DNA of 64,000 nucleotides from Pseudomonas syringae CC1557 (lineage in GTDB: Bacteria > Pseudomonadota > Gammaproteobacteria > Pseudomonadales > Pseudomonadaceae): assembly GCF_000452705.1 (NCBI RefSeq), contig NZ_CP007014.1, positions 1 through 64,000 of the forward strand, in the 5' to 3' direction. Shown here piece after piece: positions 1-13,575 of this stretch. Both the position numbers and the translations under genes were made by a program. A model generated the notes under the pieces. It did no database searches and had not been told where the DNA came from. It saw nothing but the letters and a program-made list of their open reading frames with translations. Position 1 is the first letter of the stretch. Each line of letters starts with the position of its first letter.

Positions 1-1539
1 GTGTCAGTGGAACTTTGGCAGCAGTGCGTGGAGCTTTTGCGCGAAGAGCTGCCTGCCCAGCAATTCAACACCTGGATCCGTCCGCTACAGGTCGAAGCCG
101 AAGGCGACGAGTTGCGTGTGTACGCACCCAACCGTTTTGTTCTCGATTGGGTCAATGAAAAGTACCTCGGCCGTTTGCTTGAGCTTCTTGGCGAACACGG
201 CCAGGGCATGGCGCCTGCTCTCTCCTTATTAATAGGAAGCAAGCGCAGCTCTGCACCACGTGCCGCTCCTAACGCTCCGTTGGCAGCTGCAGCGTCTCAG
301 GCGCTGTCTGCCAATTCTGTCAGCAGTGTGTCGTCTGCTGCTCCGGTAATGGCTGCAACTTCAGCTCCCGCAGCTGCGACTCAGGCACCTGTGCATAACG
401 TTGTTACGCACAATGAACCTTCACGTGACAGCTTCGACCCGATGGCAGGTGCCAGCTCACAGCAAGCGCCTGCTCGTGCCGAGCAACGCACCGTCCAGGT
501 AGAAGGTGCGCTAAAGCACACCAGCTATCTGAACCGCACGTTTACGTTCGAGAATTTTGTTGAAGGTAAATCCAACCAGCTGGCTCGCGCTGCGGCTTGG
601 CAGGTTGCCGATAACCCGAAGCACGGTTACAACCCGCTCTTCCTTTATGGCGGTGTAGGTCTTGGTAAAACTCACTTGATGCACGCTGTGGGCAACCACC
701 TGCTGAAAAAGAATCCGAACGCCAAGGTTGTGTACCTGCATTCGGAGCGCTTTGTCGCGGACATGGTCAAGGCTTTGCAGCTCAATGCAATCAACGAGTT
801 CAAGCGCTTCTACCGTTCGGTCGACGCTTTGCTGATCGATGACATTCAGTTTTTCGCCCGTAAAGAACGTTCGCAGGAAGAGTTTTTCCATACGTTCAAC
901 GCGCTGCTGGAGGGCGGGCAACAGGTCATCCTGACCAGCGACCGCTATCCAAAAGAAATCGAGGGGCTTGAAGAGCGACTCAAATCCCGCTTTGGCTGGG
1001 GGCTGACAGTGGCTGTCGAGCCACCGGAGCTGGAAACCCGGGTCGCGATTCTCATGAAAAAAGCGGATCAGGCCAAGGTCGATCTGCCTCATGACGCAGC
1101 GTTTTTCATTGCCCAGCGCATTCGCTCCAACGTTCGTGAGCTGGAAGGTGCGCTCAAGCGCGTCATTGCCCACTCGCACTTCATGGGCCGCGATATCACC
1201 ATCGAGCTGATTCGGGAGTCGCTGAAGGACTTACTGGCGTTGCAGGACAAGCTGGTCAGTGTGGATAACATTCAGCGTACGGTCGCCGAGTACTACAAGA
1301 TCAAGATATCCGATCTGTTGTCCAAGCGTCGCTCGCGCTCGGTAGCCCGACCTCGTCAGGTGGCCATGGCGCTTTCCAAGGAACTCACCAACCATAGCCT
1401 ACCGGAAATCGGCGATGTCTTTGGTGGTAGAGACCATACGACCGTTTTGCACGCGTGCCGAAAGATCAACGAACTCAAGGAATCCGATGCGGATATCCGC
1501 GAGGACTACAAGAACCTGCTGCGAACGCTGACTACGTGA
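1..1539 (+). CDS. dnaA: Chromosomal replication initiator DnaA
   Basis: DnaA binds DnaA boxes at oriC and, in its ATP form, melts the origin. The 512-residue product has the expected order: an N-terminal DnaB/DiaA-interaction domain (about 1-80), a long Ala/Ser/Pro-rich linker (about 80-165), and an AAA+ domain with Walker [11 protein letters not shown] (about 217-226) and Walker B LLIDDIQ (about 276-282). A C-terminal helix-turn-helix carries the signature [12 protein letters not shown] (about 478-489). The start is GTG at base 1, which is how many Pseudomonas genomes are numbered; its ribosome binding site is outside the window. dnaN follows after 38 bp, so these are probably co-transcribed. 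A perfect DnaA box lies inside the gene at 1260. Confidence 0.99.
   Translation: MSVELWQQCVELLREELPAQQFNTWIRPLQVEAEGDELRVYAPNRFVLDWVNEKYLGRLLELLGEHGQGMAPALSLLIGSKRSSAPRAAPNAPLAAAASQALSANSVSSVSSAAPVMAATSAPAAATQAPVHNVVTHNEPSRDSFDPMAGASSQQAPARAEQRTVQVEGALKHTSYLNRTFTFENFVEGKSNQLARAAAWQVADNPKHGYNPLFLYGGVGLGKTHLMHAVGNHLLKKNPNAKVVYLHSERFVADMVKALQLNAINEFKRFYRSVDALLIDDIQFFARKERSQEEFFHTFNALLEGGQQVILTSDRYPKEIEGLEERLKSRFGWGLTVAVEPPELETRVAILMKKADQAKVDLPHDAAFFIAQRIRSNVRELEGALKRVIAHSHFMGRDITIELIRESLKDLLALQDKLVSVDNIQRTVAEYYKIKISDLLSKRRSRSVARPRQVAMALSKELTNHSLPEIGDVFGGRDHTTVLHACRKINELKESDADIREDYKNLLRTLTT
1260..1268 (-). promoter_or_regulatory. Perfect DnaA box inside dnaA
   Basis: TGTGGATAA on the plus strand is the exact complement of the consensus DnaA box TTATCCACA. 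It lies in the region coding for the start of the DNA-binding domain. It is one of eight perfect boxes seen in the first 29 kb. Confidence 0.6.
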
Positions 1540-1577
1540 TGACGCCAGCGCAGCTTATTAAGGCAAGGGACTAGACC

Positions 1578-2681
1578 ATGCATTTCACCATTCAACGCGA
1601 AGCCCTGTTGAAACCCCTGCAATTGGTCGCCGGCGTGGTTGAACGCCGCCAGACCTTGCCGGTTCTTTCCAATGTGCTCCTGGTCGTCCAGGGTCAGCAA
1701 CTGTCGCTGACCGGTACGGATCTGGAAGTAGAACTCGTTGGTCGTGTCCAGCTTGAAGAACCAGCCGAACCCGGAGAAATTACAGTTCCGGCGCGCAAGC
1801 TGATGGACATCTGTAAAAGCCTGTCCAATGACGCGCTGATCGATATCAAGCTCGATGACTCCAAGCTAATCGTCAAAGCCGGCCGCAGCCGTTTCACACT
1901 GTCCACCTTGCCTGCCAATGACTTCCCTACGGTGGAAGAAGGTCCAGGTTCTCTGACCTTCAACCTGGTGCAGAGCAAGTTGCGTCGGTTGATCGAGCGC
2001 ACTAGCTTTGCGATGGCGCAACAGGACGTCCGTTATTACCTCAACGGAATGCTGCTGGAAGTCAGCGCAGGCATTCTGCGTGCCGTCGCTACCGACGGTC
2101 ACCGCTTGGCAATGTGCTCCATGTCTGCCGATATCGAACACGCTGATCGCCACCAGGTCATCGTGCCGCGCAAGGGTATCCTTGAGATGGCACGGCTGCT
2201 GACCGAACAGGACGGCATGGTCAGCATCGTACTGGGTCAGCATCACATTCGTGCCACCACTGGTGAGTTCACCTTCACCTCGAAACTCGTAGACGGCAAG
2301 TTCCCGGACTACGAGCGAGTTCTGCCAAAGGGTGGCGACAAGCTGGTGTTGGGTGATCGTCAGGCATTGCGTGAAGCCTTCAGCCGTACTGCGATTCTTT
2401 CCAACGAGAAGTACCGCGGTATCCGCCTGCAACTTGCCAGCGGCCAACTGAAGATTCAGGCCAACAACCCTGAGCAAGAAGAAGCAGAGGAAGAGATCAG
2501 CGTCGAGTACAACGGTGACTCGCTGGAAATCGGTTTCAACGTGAGCTATCTGCTCGACGTGCTGGGTGTCATGACTACTGAACAGGTACGCCTGATACTG
2601 TCTGACTCAAACAGCAGCGCACTGGTGCAAGAATCGGACAACGATGATTCTGCCTATGTCGTCATGCCGATGCGCCTGTAA
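1578..2681 (+). CDS. dnaN: DNA polymerase III beta subunit (sliding clamp)
   Basis: The 367-residue product is the ring-shaped clamp that tethers DNA polymerase III and many repair proteins to DNA. Length and sequence fit the family, including the start MHFTIQREALLKPLQLVAGVVERRQTLPVLSN and the conserved C-terminal MPMRL that closes the last clamp domain. Three repeated clamp domains of about 120 residues are expected. It sits between dnaA (38 bp upstream) and recF (22 bp downstream), the standard replication operon. Confidence 0.99.
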   Translation: MHFTIQREALLKPLQLVAGVVERRQTLPVLSNVLLVVQGQQLSLTGTDLEVELVGRVQLEEPAEPGEITVPARKLMDICKSLSNDALIDIKLDDSKLIVKAGRSRFTLSTLPANDFPTVEEGPGSLTFNLVQSKLRRLIERTSFAMAQQDVRYYLNGMLLEVSAGILRAVATDGHRLAMCSMSADIEHADRHQVIVPRKGILEMARLLTEQDGMVSIVLGQHHIRATTGEFTFTSKLVDGKFPDYERVLPKGGDKLVLGDRQALREAFSRTAILSNEKYRGIRLQLASGQLKIQANNPEQEEAEEEISVEYNGDSLEIGFNVSYLLDVLGVMTTEQVRLILSDSNSSALVQESDNDDSAYVVMPMRL

Positions 2682-2703
2682 CTTCATGTCCAGCGCAACC
2701 TAG

Positions 2704-6229
<3,526 letters not shown>

Positions 6230-6250
6230 TGAAAGCGTGATCGAACACCA

Positions 6251-6275
6251 ACCCCGGCGAAAGCCGGGGTTTTTG
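6251..6275 (+). terminator. Intrinsic terminator of gyrB
   Basis: An 8-bp GC-rich stem, ACCCCGGC paired with GCCGGGGT around a GAAA tetraloop, is followed by a run of T. It lies 22 bp after the gyrB stop and marks the end of the dnaA-gyrB block. Confidence 0.9.
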
Positions 6276-6370
6276 TTTGTGGGGTTTGGCCTGCTCGTCA
6301 GTCGACGGCCCCTCTCCTGCCCTGTTCCGGTAAAACTCAACCAGCTCAACCTGAGGCTGTTGAGGGCCTT

Positions 6371-7120
<750 letters not shown>

Positions 7121-7281
7121 CTAGTAGGGTCGGCCACTCCTGGGCAAGACTACTGGCCGTCGATCGTGGTTGATGACGAGCTTTGCTTCTGTGATGCAGG
7201 CCAGCTTGCTGTCCTGATCCAGACCCATATTCCACTGCTGTTCACCGGTACTGTGCTGGCCGTGGTTAATCGCGCACCAAT

Positions 7282-7312
7282 AAAAAACCGACCTCTAAAA
7301 GGTCGGTTTTTA
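7282..7312. terminator. Bidirectional intrinsic terminator
   Basis: A stem of about 12 bp (AAAACCGACCT paired with AGGTCGGTTTT) is flanked by A and T runs on the two sides, so it can stop transcription in both directions. It most likely ends the glyQS-gmhB-plsC transcript on the minus strand. Confidence 0.85.
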
Positions 7313-7425
7313 TACATCACTAAAACTTATGCACGTTTTTGCCGTATTAATCACGTTGGGAAATAAGCATTATAATTAGAGGCTTATCATCGTTTTCGCC
7401 CGTTTTTCCAAAATCCGTACACAGG

Positions 7426-7434
7426 TTATCCACA
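7426..7434 (+). promoter_or_regulatory. Perfect DnaA box, intergenic
   Basis: TTATCCACA lies in AT-rich noncoding DNA just after the plsC stop codon. A single box with no visible iteron or 13-mer array argues against a second origin; titration of DnaA is more plausible. Confidence 0.55.
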
Positions 7435-7437
7435 AAA

Positions 7438-8208
7438 TCACGCGGGGACTTTTTCTGCAGTTGTTGCAGGCGTGACCGGCGTTCCCATGGCGCGTTGTGT
7501 GTCCTCGTTCCAGGTCTGTACGCGTTCATTCAAGGCCGCGATAGCGCGCGGGCCGGTGCCTTCTGCGTACATGGGTTCGCCGATGACCACGTGAATAGTG
7601 CCGGGTTTTTTCGCCCAACCATCCCGAGGCCAATATTTGCCAGCGTTGTGAGCGATAGGCAGGACCGGCAGGTCAGCGTTGACCGCCAGGGCGGTGCCGC
7701 CACGCGAGAATTTTCCGACCTGACCGTAAGGCACGCGCGTGCCCTCGGGGAAGATCAGTACCCAGACACCGTCCTTGAGCAGTTCGTCGCCCTTTTTGGC
7801 GATTTCCCTCAAGGCTGCTTTCGGGTTTTCGCGATCGATGGCAATAGGACGCAGCATGGCCATGGCCCAGCCAAAGAACGGGACGTACAGCAACTCACGT
7901 TTGAGGACCTGGCTCAACGGCTCGAAGTACGCCGAGAGAAAGAACGTCTCCCAGGTGCTCTGGTGGTTGGAGATGATCACGCAGGGCGTTTTCGGCACGT
8001 TTTCTGCGCCGGTGACTTCAACCTTGATGTTCAGGAACACTCGGGTCAGCCACAGTGCGCAGCGGCACCAGTAGACATTGATGAAGCGATAGCGGGCCTT
8101 GAACGGCAGGAACGGCGCGATGAAAAAGCTCAATGTGCACCACAGCAGCGAGCTGGTGCCCAGCAACAGGTAAAAGAAGAAAGTCCTGATTGCCTGCATG
8201 ATCGACAT
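7438..8208 (-). CDS. plsC: 1-acyl-sn-glycerol-3-phosphate acyltransferase
   Basis: This enzyme acylates lysophosphatidic acid at the inner membrane to make phosphatidic acid. The 256-residue protein has an N-terminal hydrophobic anchor (about 8-36), the acyltransferase catalytic motif NHQSTWE (81-87, the HX4E variant of HX4D) and FPEGTR (153-158), which contacts the glycerol phosphate. It corresponds by position to the Pseudomonas gene two steps after gyrB, of the LptA/HdtS type. HdtS was once proposed to make acyl-homoserine lactones, but lipid synthesis is the safer role. It ends the minus-strand run glyQ-glyS-gmhB-plsC. An ATG at 8199 is an alternative start. Confidence 0.93.
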   Translation of the reverse strand: MSIMQAIRTFFFYLLLGTSSLLWCTLSFFIAPFLPFKARYRFINVYWCRCALWLTRVFLNIKVEVTGAENVPKTPCVIISNHQSTWETFFLSAYFEPLSQVLKRELLYVPFFGWAMAMLRPIAIDRENPKAALREIAKKGDELLKDGVWVLIFPEGTRVPYGQVGKFSRGGTALAVNADLPVLPIAHNAGKYWPRDGWAKKPGTIHVVIGEPMYAEGTGPRAIAALNERVQTWNEDTQRAMGTPVTPATTAEKVPA

Positions 8209-8265
8209 AGTTACGTTTACCGTACGGGCAGGTGCCCGCTCCTTGAGCGTCCTGAACCTGGAGGG

Positions 8266-8820
8266 TCAGTTGTTCAGTGAGACGCTATTGTGGATAAGCT
8301 CTGCGGCAACCGCCGCCAGATCGTCAAAAATAAGTGTGCCTTCAGGCACGTCACCTTCAATTGTCCTGCGGCCTTTGCCGGTCATCACCAGCACAGGCTG
8401 GGAATCGACGGCCAAAGCGGCCTGCAGGTCACCTTTGCTGTCGCCTACGAACCATAGTCCCTTAAGGTCGGCCGCATAGTGGCGAGCAATGGTGTGCAGC
8501 ATGCCGGGTTTGGGTTTGCGGCATTCACAACCTTCGTCTGGCCCGTGCGGGCAGTAGACGATCAAGCCAACCTCGCCGCCCTGCTCGGCCACCAGTTCGC
8601 GCAAGCGCGCATGCATGGCGTCGAGAGTAGCCCGGTCGTAATAACCGCGCGCAATGCCGGACTGGTTGGTGGCAACCGCCACCGTCCAGCCGGCCTTGCT
8701 CAGCTCTGCGATAGCCTTGATCGAGCCGGGAATGGGCAGCCATTCCTCCACCGACTTTATATAAGCGTCGGAGTCATGGTTGATCACTCCGTCCCGATCC
8801 AGTATCAGCAGTTTCACCAT
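8266..8820 (-). CDS. gmhB: D-glycero-beta-D-manno-heptose-1,7-bisphosphate 7-phosphatase
   Basis: GmhB removes the 7-phosphate from heptose bisphosphate on the way to ADP-heptose for the LPS core. The ATG at 8820 gives 184 residues starting MVKLLILDRDGVIN; a longer frame extends back into glyS and is not used. HAD-family motifs are DRDGVIN (8-14, nucleophile D8, acid D10), TNQSG (51-55) and KPKPGM. The zinc loop typical of GmhB is present (C90, H92, C98, C100). It starts 10 bp after glyS ends, so it is probably co-transcribed. Confidence 0.96.
   Translation of the reverse strand: MVKLLILDRDGVINHDSDAYIKSVEEWLPIPGSIKAIAELSKAGWTVAVATNQSGIARGYYDRATLDAMHARLRELVAEQGGEVGLIVYCPHGPDEGCECRKPKPGMLHTIARHYAADLKGLWFVGDSKGDLQAALAVDSQPVLVMTGKGRRTIEGDVPEGTLIFDDLAAVAAELIHNSVSLNN
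8289..8297 (-). promoter_or_regulatory. Perfect DnaA box in gmhB 3' end
   Basis: TGTGGATAA on the plus strand is the complement of TTATCCACA, in codons near the C-terminus of gmhB. Confidence 0.45.
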
Positions 8821-8830
8821 CGATCCCTTG

Positions 8831-10885
8831 TCAGCCCAGCAGCGAGATATCGGCAACGCCGAGGAACAGGCCGCGCAGGCGCGACAACAAGGCATAACGG
8901 TTGGCACGCACATTGGCATCTTCTGCGTTGACCATGACCGCTTCGAAGAACGCATCGACCGGTTCACGCAGCATGGCCAGGCGCGCCAGCGATTCGCTGT
9001 ACTGACGCTCGGCAGCCATCGGCTGGATCGCGTTGTCAGCCTGCTGAATCGCAGAGTACAGCGAGAACTCGTTGGCGTTGTCGAAGTACTTGGGCTCGAC
9101 GGTCTGGGCAATATTGCCCTCGGCCTTGCTCAGCAGGTTCGATACGCGCTTGTTCACGGCAGCCAGTGCAGCGGCTTGCGGCAGTTTGCGGAAGGCCTGG
9201 ACCGCCTGAACGCGCTGATCGAAATCCAGCGCCGAGGCGGGTTGCAGGGCACGCACCGAGAGGTACACCGCCACGTCGACACCTTCGTCTTCGTAACGCG
9301 CACGCAGGCGGTCGAAGATGAAATCGAGTACCTGCTCCGCCAGACCGGCTGGCTTGATTTTGCTACCGAACTGCGTGACCGCGAACTTCACGGTGTCGAC
9401 CAGGTTCAGGTCGAGCTTCTTCTCGATCAGGATACGCAGAATGCCCAGCGCTGCACGGCGCAAGGCATACGGGTCTTTGCTGCCGGTGGGCAGCATGCCG
9501 ATACCAAAGATACCGACCAGTGTGTCCAGCTTGTCAGCGATGGCGACGGCTGCGCCGGTCAGCGTGGTCGGCAGTTCGGCGCCTGCGCCGCGCGGCATGT
9601 ACTGTTCGTTGAGCGCCAGCGCGACATCTTCGGGCTCGCCGTCGGCCTTGGCATAGTAGTAACCGGCAATGCCCTGCATTTCCGGGAACTCGCCGACCAT
9701 CTCGCTCGACAGGTCGCACTTGGACAACAGGCCAGCCCGCGCTGCTCGCTGCGCATCGCCGCCGATGCGTGGCGCGATGTAGGCGGCCAGTTTCGACACA
9801 CGCTCGGCCTTGTCGAAGACGCTGCCCAACTGAGCCTGAAACACGACGTTCTTCAGGCGATCATTGAAGGTTTCGAGCTTCTGCTTCTTGTCCTGCTTGA
9901 AGAAGAACTCGGCATCGGTCAGGCGTGGACGAACCACTTTCTCGTTACCGGCGACGATCTGCGCGGGGTCTTTGCTTTCGATGTTGGCGACCGTGATGAA
10001 ACGCGGCAGCAGCTTGCCATCGACATCCAGCAGGCAGAAATACTTCTGGTTGTCCTGCATGGTGGTAATCAGGGCTTCCTGCGGCACTTCAAGGAAACGC
10101 TCCTCGAACGAGCACACCAGCGGCACCGGCCACTCGACCAGACCGGCCACTTCATCCAGCAGGCCTGGCGGCACGATAGCGGTGCCTTCCTGTTGGGTGG
10201 CCAGCTCTTCGACGCGCTTGCTGATGAGCTGGCGACGTTCGTTGAAGTCGGCCAGTACATGAGCGGCGCGCAGGTCGCCGAGGTAACCGGCAGGCGAGGA
10301 AATACGCACGTCCTCCGGGTGGTGGAAGCGGTGGCCACGGGAATGACGACCTGCGCTCTGGGCAAGAATTGTGCAATCAACCACCTGATCGCCGAACAGC
10401 ATCACCAACCACTGGGTCGGACGCACGAACTCTTCCTTGCGAGCACCCCAGCGCATGCGCTTGGCAATCGGCAGGTCGTTCAGCGAGTCTTCGACAATGG
10501 TCGGCAGCAGCGACATCGTCGGTTTGCCGAGGATGGTCTGGCTGTAACGCAGTTTCGGGCCGCTTTGATCGATTTCGCTCAGATCGACGCCGCACTTCTT
10601 GGCGAAGCCCAGTGCCGCTTGAGTCGGGTTGCCGTCGGCGTCGAACGCTGCCTGGCGCGGCGGGCCGTCCAGGTTGACGCTGCGATCCGGTTGTTGCGTG
10701 GACAGCGCGGTGATCAACACGGCCAGACGACGCGGTGCGGCGTAGACCTGTTTGGCGCTGTACGTCAGACCTGCGCCCTGCAGGCCCTTTTCAATACCGG
10801 CCAGAAACGCATCGGCCAGAGAAACGAGGGTCTTGGGTGGCAGTTCTTCGGTGCCCAGTTCGACCAGAAAATCTTGAGCACTCAT
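8831..10885 (-). CDS. glyS: Glycyl-tRNA synthetase beta subunit
   Basis: This is the beta chain of the bacterial alpha2beta2 glycyl-tRNA synthetase, which charges tRNA-Gly. It has 684 residues and begins [20 protein letters not shown], a hallmark start of GlyS, with an HD-like core and C-terminal anticodon-binding region by family knowledge. Its ATG overlaps the glyQ stop by 4 bp, indicating translational coupling of the two subunits. Confidence 0.98.
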   Translation of the reverse strand: MSAQDFLVELGTEELPPKTLVSLADAFLAGIEKGLQGAGLTYSAKQVYAAPRRLAVLITALSTQQPDRSVNLDGPPRQAAFDADGNPTQAALGFAKKCGVDLSEIDQSGPKLRYSQTILGKPTMSLLPTIVEDSLNDLPIAKRMRWGARKEEFVRPTQWLVMLFGDQVVDCTILAQSAGRHSRGHRFHHPEDVRISSPAGYLGDLRAAHVLADFNERRQLISKRVEELATQQEGTAIVPPGLLDEVAGLVEWPVPLVCSFEERFLEVPQEALITTMQDNQKYFCLLDVDGKLLPRFITVANIESKDPAQIVAGNEKVVRPRLTDAEFFFKQDKKQKLETFNDRLKNVVFQAQLGSVFDKAERVSKLAAYIAPRIGGDAQRAARAGLLSKCDLSSEMVGEFPEMQGIAGYYYAKADGEPEDVALALNEQYMPRGAGAELPTTLTGAAVAIADKLDTLVGIFGIGMLPTGSKDPYALRRAALGILRILIEKKLDLNLVDTVKFAVTQFGSKIKPAGLAEQVLDFIFDRLRARYEDEGVDVAVYLSVRALQPASALDFDQRVQAVQAFRKLPQAAALAAVNKRVSNLLSKAEGNIAQTVEPKYFDNANEFSLYSAIQQADNAIQPMAAERQYSESLARLAMLREPVDAFFEAVMVNAEDANVRANRYALLSRLRGLFLGVADISLLG

Positions 10886-11829
10886 TGCGCTGCCTCCAGC
10901 TTGGCCAACACTTCATCGCGTAGATCGGGCGGCGCCATCGGGAAGCCGAGACGCGCCCGGGCTTGCAGGTAGGCCTGAGCCACCGAGCGGGCAAGCGTGC
11001 GCACGCGCAGGATGTATTGCTGACGCGCAGTCACGGAAATCGCACGACGGGCATCCAGCAGGTTGAACGTGTGCGAAGCCTTGAGGACCATTTCGTAGCC
11101 CGGCAATGGCAGTTCCAGCTCGATCAGACGCGCTGCTTCGCTTTCGTAGAAATCGAACAGTTCGAACAGTTTGTCGACGTTGGCGTGTTCAAAGTTGTAG
11201 GTCGACTGCTCCACCTCGTTCTGGTGGAACACGTCGCCGTAGGTCACTTTACCGAACGGGCCGTCAGCCCAGACCAGATCGTAGACCGAGTCCACGCCCT
11301 GCTGGTACATCGCCAGACGTTCGAGGCCGTAGGTGATTTCGCCGGTCACCGGGTAGCACTCCAGGCCGCCTACTTGCTGGAAGTAGGTGAACTGCGAGAC
11401 TTCCATGCCGTTGAGCCAGATTTCCCAGCCCAGACCCCAGGCGCCCAGCGTCGGCGATTCCCAGTTGTCTTCGACGAAACGCACGTCGTGCACCAGCGGA
11501 TCGAGGCCGATGTGCTTGAGCGAGCCCAGGTACAGTTCCTGGAAGTTATCCGGGTTCGGCTTGAGAATGACCTGGAACTGATAATAGTGCTGCAGGCGGT
11601 TCGGGTTTTCGCCGTAGCGGCCGTCAGTCGGGCGACGGCTTGGCTGTACGTAAGCGGCATTCCAGGTTTCCGGGCCTACGGCGCGCAGAAACGTGGCAGT
11701 GTGGAACGTGCCGGCGCCTACTTCCATATCGTAGGGCTGAAGTACCACACAACCTTGTTCTGCCCAGTATTGCTGGAGGGCGAGGATCAAGTCTTGGAAG
11801 GTACGCACGGCTGGCGTAGGCTGGCTCAC
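10882..11829 (-). CDS. glyQ: Glycyl-tRNA synthetase alpha subunit
   Basis: The class II catalytic subunit activates glycine. The likely start is GTG at 11829, giving 315 residues beginning (M)[21 protein letters not shown], the usual length. An AGGTGA ribosome binding site lies 5 bp upstream, and the in-frame ATG at 11931 would add 34 residues with no family resemblance. Class II motifs are visible around [19 protein letters not shown]. It is divergent from tag, with 79 bp between starts. Confidence 0.97.
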   Translation of the reverse strand: MSQPTPAVRTFQDLILALQQYWAEQGCVVLQPYDMEVGAGTFHTATFLRAVGPETWNAAYVQPSRRPTDGRYGENPNRLQHYYQFQVILKPNPDNFQELYLGSLKHIGLDPLVHDVRFVEDNWESPTLGAWGLGWEIWLNGMEVSQFTYFQQVGGLECYPVTGEITYGLERLAMYQQGVDSVYDLVWADGPFGKVTYGDVFHQNEVEQSTYNFEHANVDKLFELFDFYESEAARLIELELPLPGYEMVLKASHTFNLLDARRAISVTARQQYILRVRTLARSVAQAYLQARARLGFPMAPPDLRDEVLAKLEAAQ

Positions 11830-11908
11830 AAATTTCACCTGTGCTGGGCTGCGATTCAAAGAGCGGGAGTATACCCGATTCGGCTGCACGTCCACTCCTG
11901 GGAGCCCT

Positions 11909-12460
11909 ATGACACGCTGCTTTTGGTGCAACGAAGACCCCCTTTACATCGCTTATCACGATCAGGAGTGGGGAGTGCCGCTGCGCGATGCGCAGAAGCT
12001 CTTCGAGTTGCTTTTGCTCGAAGGGTTCCAGGCGGGGCTGTCGTGGATCACGATTCTCAAGCGTCGGGCACGTTATCGCGAGGTGCTGCACGGCTTTGAT
12101 GTCGAGCGCCTGGCGCAATTGAGTGATGCGGAAATCGAGGCGCTGATGCTTGATCCGAGCATCATTCGCAACCGTCTCAAGCTCAAGGCCGTGCGCACCA
12201 ATGCGCGGGCCTGGCTGGCGCTGGAAGATCCGGTCGGCCTGCTCTGGTCGTTTGTCGGCGGGCAGCCGAAGGTCAATCATTTCAGGAATCGCAGCGAAGT
12301 ACCGGCTATTACCGCCGAGGCCGAAGCGATGAGCAAGACGCTGAAAAAGGCCGGGTTCACCTTTGTCGGTCCGACCATCTGTTATGCCTATATGCAGGCC
12401 AGCGGCATGGTCATGGATCACACCGTCGATTGTGATCGGTACGCGGTGTTGAGCCGCTGA
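11909..12460 (+). CDS. tag: DNA-3-methyladenine glycosylase I
   Basis: Tag excises 3-methyladenine from alkylated DNA. The 183-residue product begins [22 protein letters not shown]. It keeps the four zinc-snap ligands of the family at C4, H17, H171 and C175, and the helix-hairpin-helix-like core [11 protein letters not shown]. It is followed after 37 bp by the lipid A acyltransferase gene on the same strand. Confidence 0.97.
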   Translation: MTRCFWCNEDPLYIAYHDQEWGVPLRDAQKLFELLLLEGFQAGLSWITILKRRARYREVLHGFDVERLAQLSDAEIEALMLDPSIIRNRLKLKAVRTNARAWLALEDPVGLLWSFVGGQPKVNHFRNRSEVPAITAEAEAMSKTLKKAGFTFVGPTICYAYMQASGMVMDHTVDCDRYAVLSR

Positions 12461-12496
12461 CGTTACACTACCCGCCTCGATAATCTGGGAGTCATC

Positions 12497-12505
12497 TGTG
12501 GATAA
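12497..12505 (-). promoter_or_regulatory. Perfect DnaA box overlapping a start codon
   Basis: TGTGGATAA contains the GTG start (12498) of the lipid A acyltransferase gene. DnaA bound here would sit on the translation initiation region in DNA, so it could affect transcription through it. Confidence 0.45.
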
Positions 12506-13385
12506 GTTCAAAGGCGCCGTAATGGTCGGGGCGTTGCGATTGTTTGCCCTGCTGCCCTGGCGAGCCGTGCAGTGGGCCGGTACCGCCATAGGCTGGTTGA
12601 TGTGGAAGCTGCCCAATCGCTCCCGTGAAGTGGCGCGGATCAATCTGTCCAAGTGTTTCCCTGAATTGAGCGAGCCCGAGCTGGAAAAGCTGGTCGGCCG
12701 CAGCCTGATGGATATCGGCAAGACGCTCACCGAGAGCGCCTGCGCGTGGATCTGGCCGGCACAGAAATCAATCAATCTGGTGCGTGAGGTTGAAGGGCTC
12801 GAGGTACTCAAGGACGCGCTGGCGTCTGGCAAGGGCGTGGTCGGTATCACCAGCCACCTGGGCAACTGGGAAGTGCTCAATCACTTTTATTGCAGCCAGT
12901 GCAAGCCGATCATTTTCTATCGTCCGCCCAAGTTGAAGGCCGTGGATGATCTGTTGCGCAAGCAGCGCGTGCAGTTGGGCAACCGTGTGGCGGCTTCGAC
13001 CAGGGAAGGCATTCTCAGCGTCATCAAGGAAGTGCGCAAAGGCGGTTCGGTGGGTATCCCGGCCGATCCGGAGCCGGCTGAATCAGCGGGTATCTTCGTA
13101 CCGTTCTGCGGCACCATGGCACTGACCAGCAAGTTTGTGCCGAACATGCTGGCCGGAGGCAAGGCAGTCGGCGTATTCCTGCACGCTATGCGCCTGCCGG
13201 ATGGTTCGGGTTACAAGGTGGTACTCGAAGCCGCCCCCGAAGCGATGTACAGCACTGACACCGAAACCTCGGCAGCGGCGATGAGCAAAGTGGTCGAGAA
13301 ATACGTGCGGGCTTATCCGAGCCAGTACATGTGGACCATGAAGCGCTTCAAGAAGCGCCCGCCAGGCGAAGCGCGCTGGTATTAG
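12498..13385 (+). CDS. lpxL: Lipid A secondary (lauroyl-type) acyltransferase
   Basis: A membrane-associated LpxL/HtrB-family enzyme that adds a secondary acyl chain to lipid A from acyl-ACP. The 295-residue product starts at GTG 12498 (MDKFKGAVMVGALRLFALLPW) with an N-terminal membrane anchor. The catalytic HX4E is seen in SHLGNWE (H120-E125). Pseudomonas has two HtrB paralogues; which acyl chain this one transfers cannot be told from sequence alone. Confidence 0.9.
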   Translation: MDKFKGAVMVGALRLFALLPWRAVQWAGTAIGWLMWKLPNRSREVARINLSKCFPELSEPELEKLVGRSLMDIGKTLTESACAWIWPAQKSINLVREVEGLEVLKDALASGKGVVGITSHLGNWEVLNHFYCSQCKPIIFYRPPKLKAVDDLLRKQRVQLGNRVAASTREGILSVIKEVRKGGSVGIPADPEPAESAGIFVPFCGTMALTSKFVPNMLAGGKAVGVFLHAMRLPDGSGYKVVLEAAPEAMYSTDTETSAAAMSKVVEKYVRAYPSQYMWTMKRFKKRPPGEARWY

Positions 13386-13399
13386 GAAAGACCGGACGC

Positions 13400-13575
13400 G
13401 CCTCAGACACCTATCCTGCGCCACGCCACAGTGCTCGGAAGTGGACGCAGAGCGTCCAGAACGGCATGCCCACGCTGGAGCATGGGCACGATAGTGTTTC
13501 TTCAGACACTGATCGTTCCTCACGCTCCAGCCCTGACACCTATCGTTTCGCAGCGCGTGAACGAGAGGTAGAGCG
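13400..13575. repeat. Intergenic palindromic repeat, copy A
   Basis: The gap between the convergent lpxL and YdeP genes carries the repeat family of this window. It has the palindrome GGACGCAGAGCGTCC at 13443-13457, followed by an AGAACGGCATGCC block and a TCGTTCCTCACGCTCCAG block. The same modules occur in copies C and D. Confidence 0.8.

Noticed and set aside
7313-7437. Second replication origin beside plsC
   Set aside because: Only one DnaA box in an AT-rich gap; no array of boxes or 13-mers, unlike oriC.
8780-10972. Long plus-strand open frame of 730 codons
   Set aside because: It is antisense to glyS with a composition typical of GC-rich shadow frames, rich in Gln, Arg and His, and has no recognisable domain.
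10963-12099. Plus-strand open frame opposite glyQ
   Set aside because: Antisense to the clear glyQ gene and overlapping tag; no domain or ribosome binding site.
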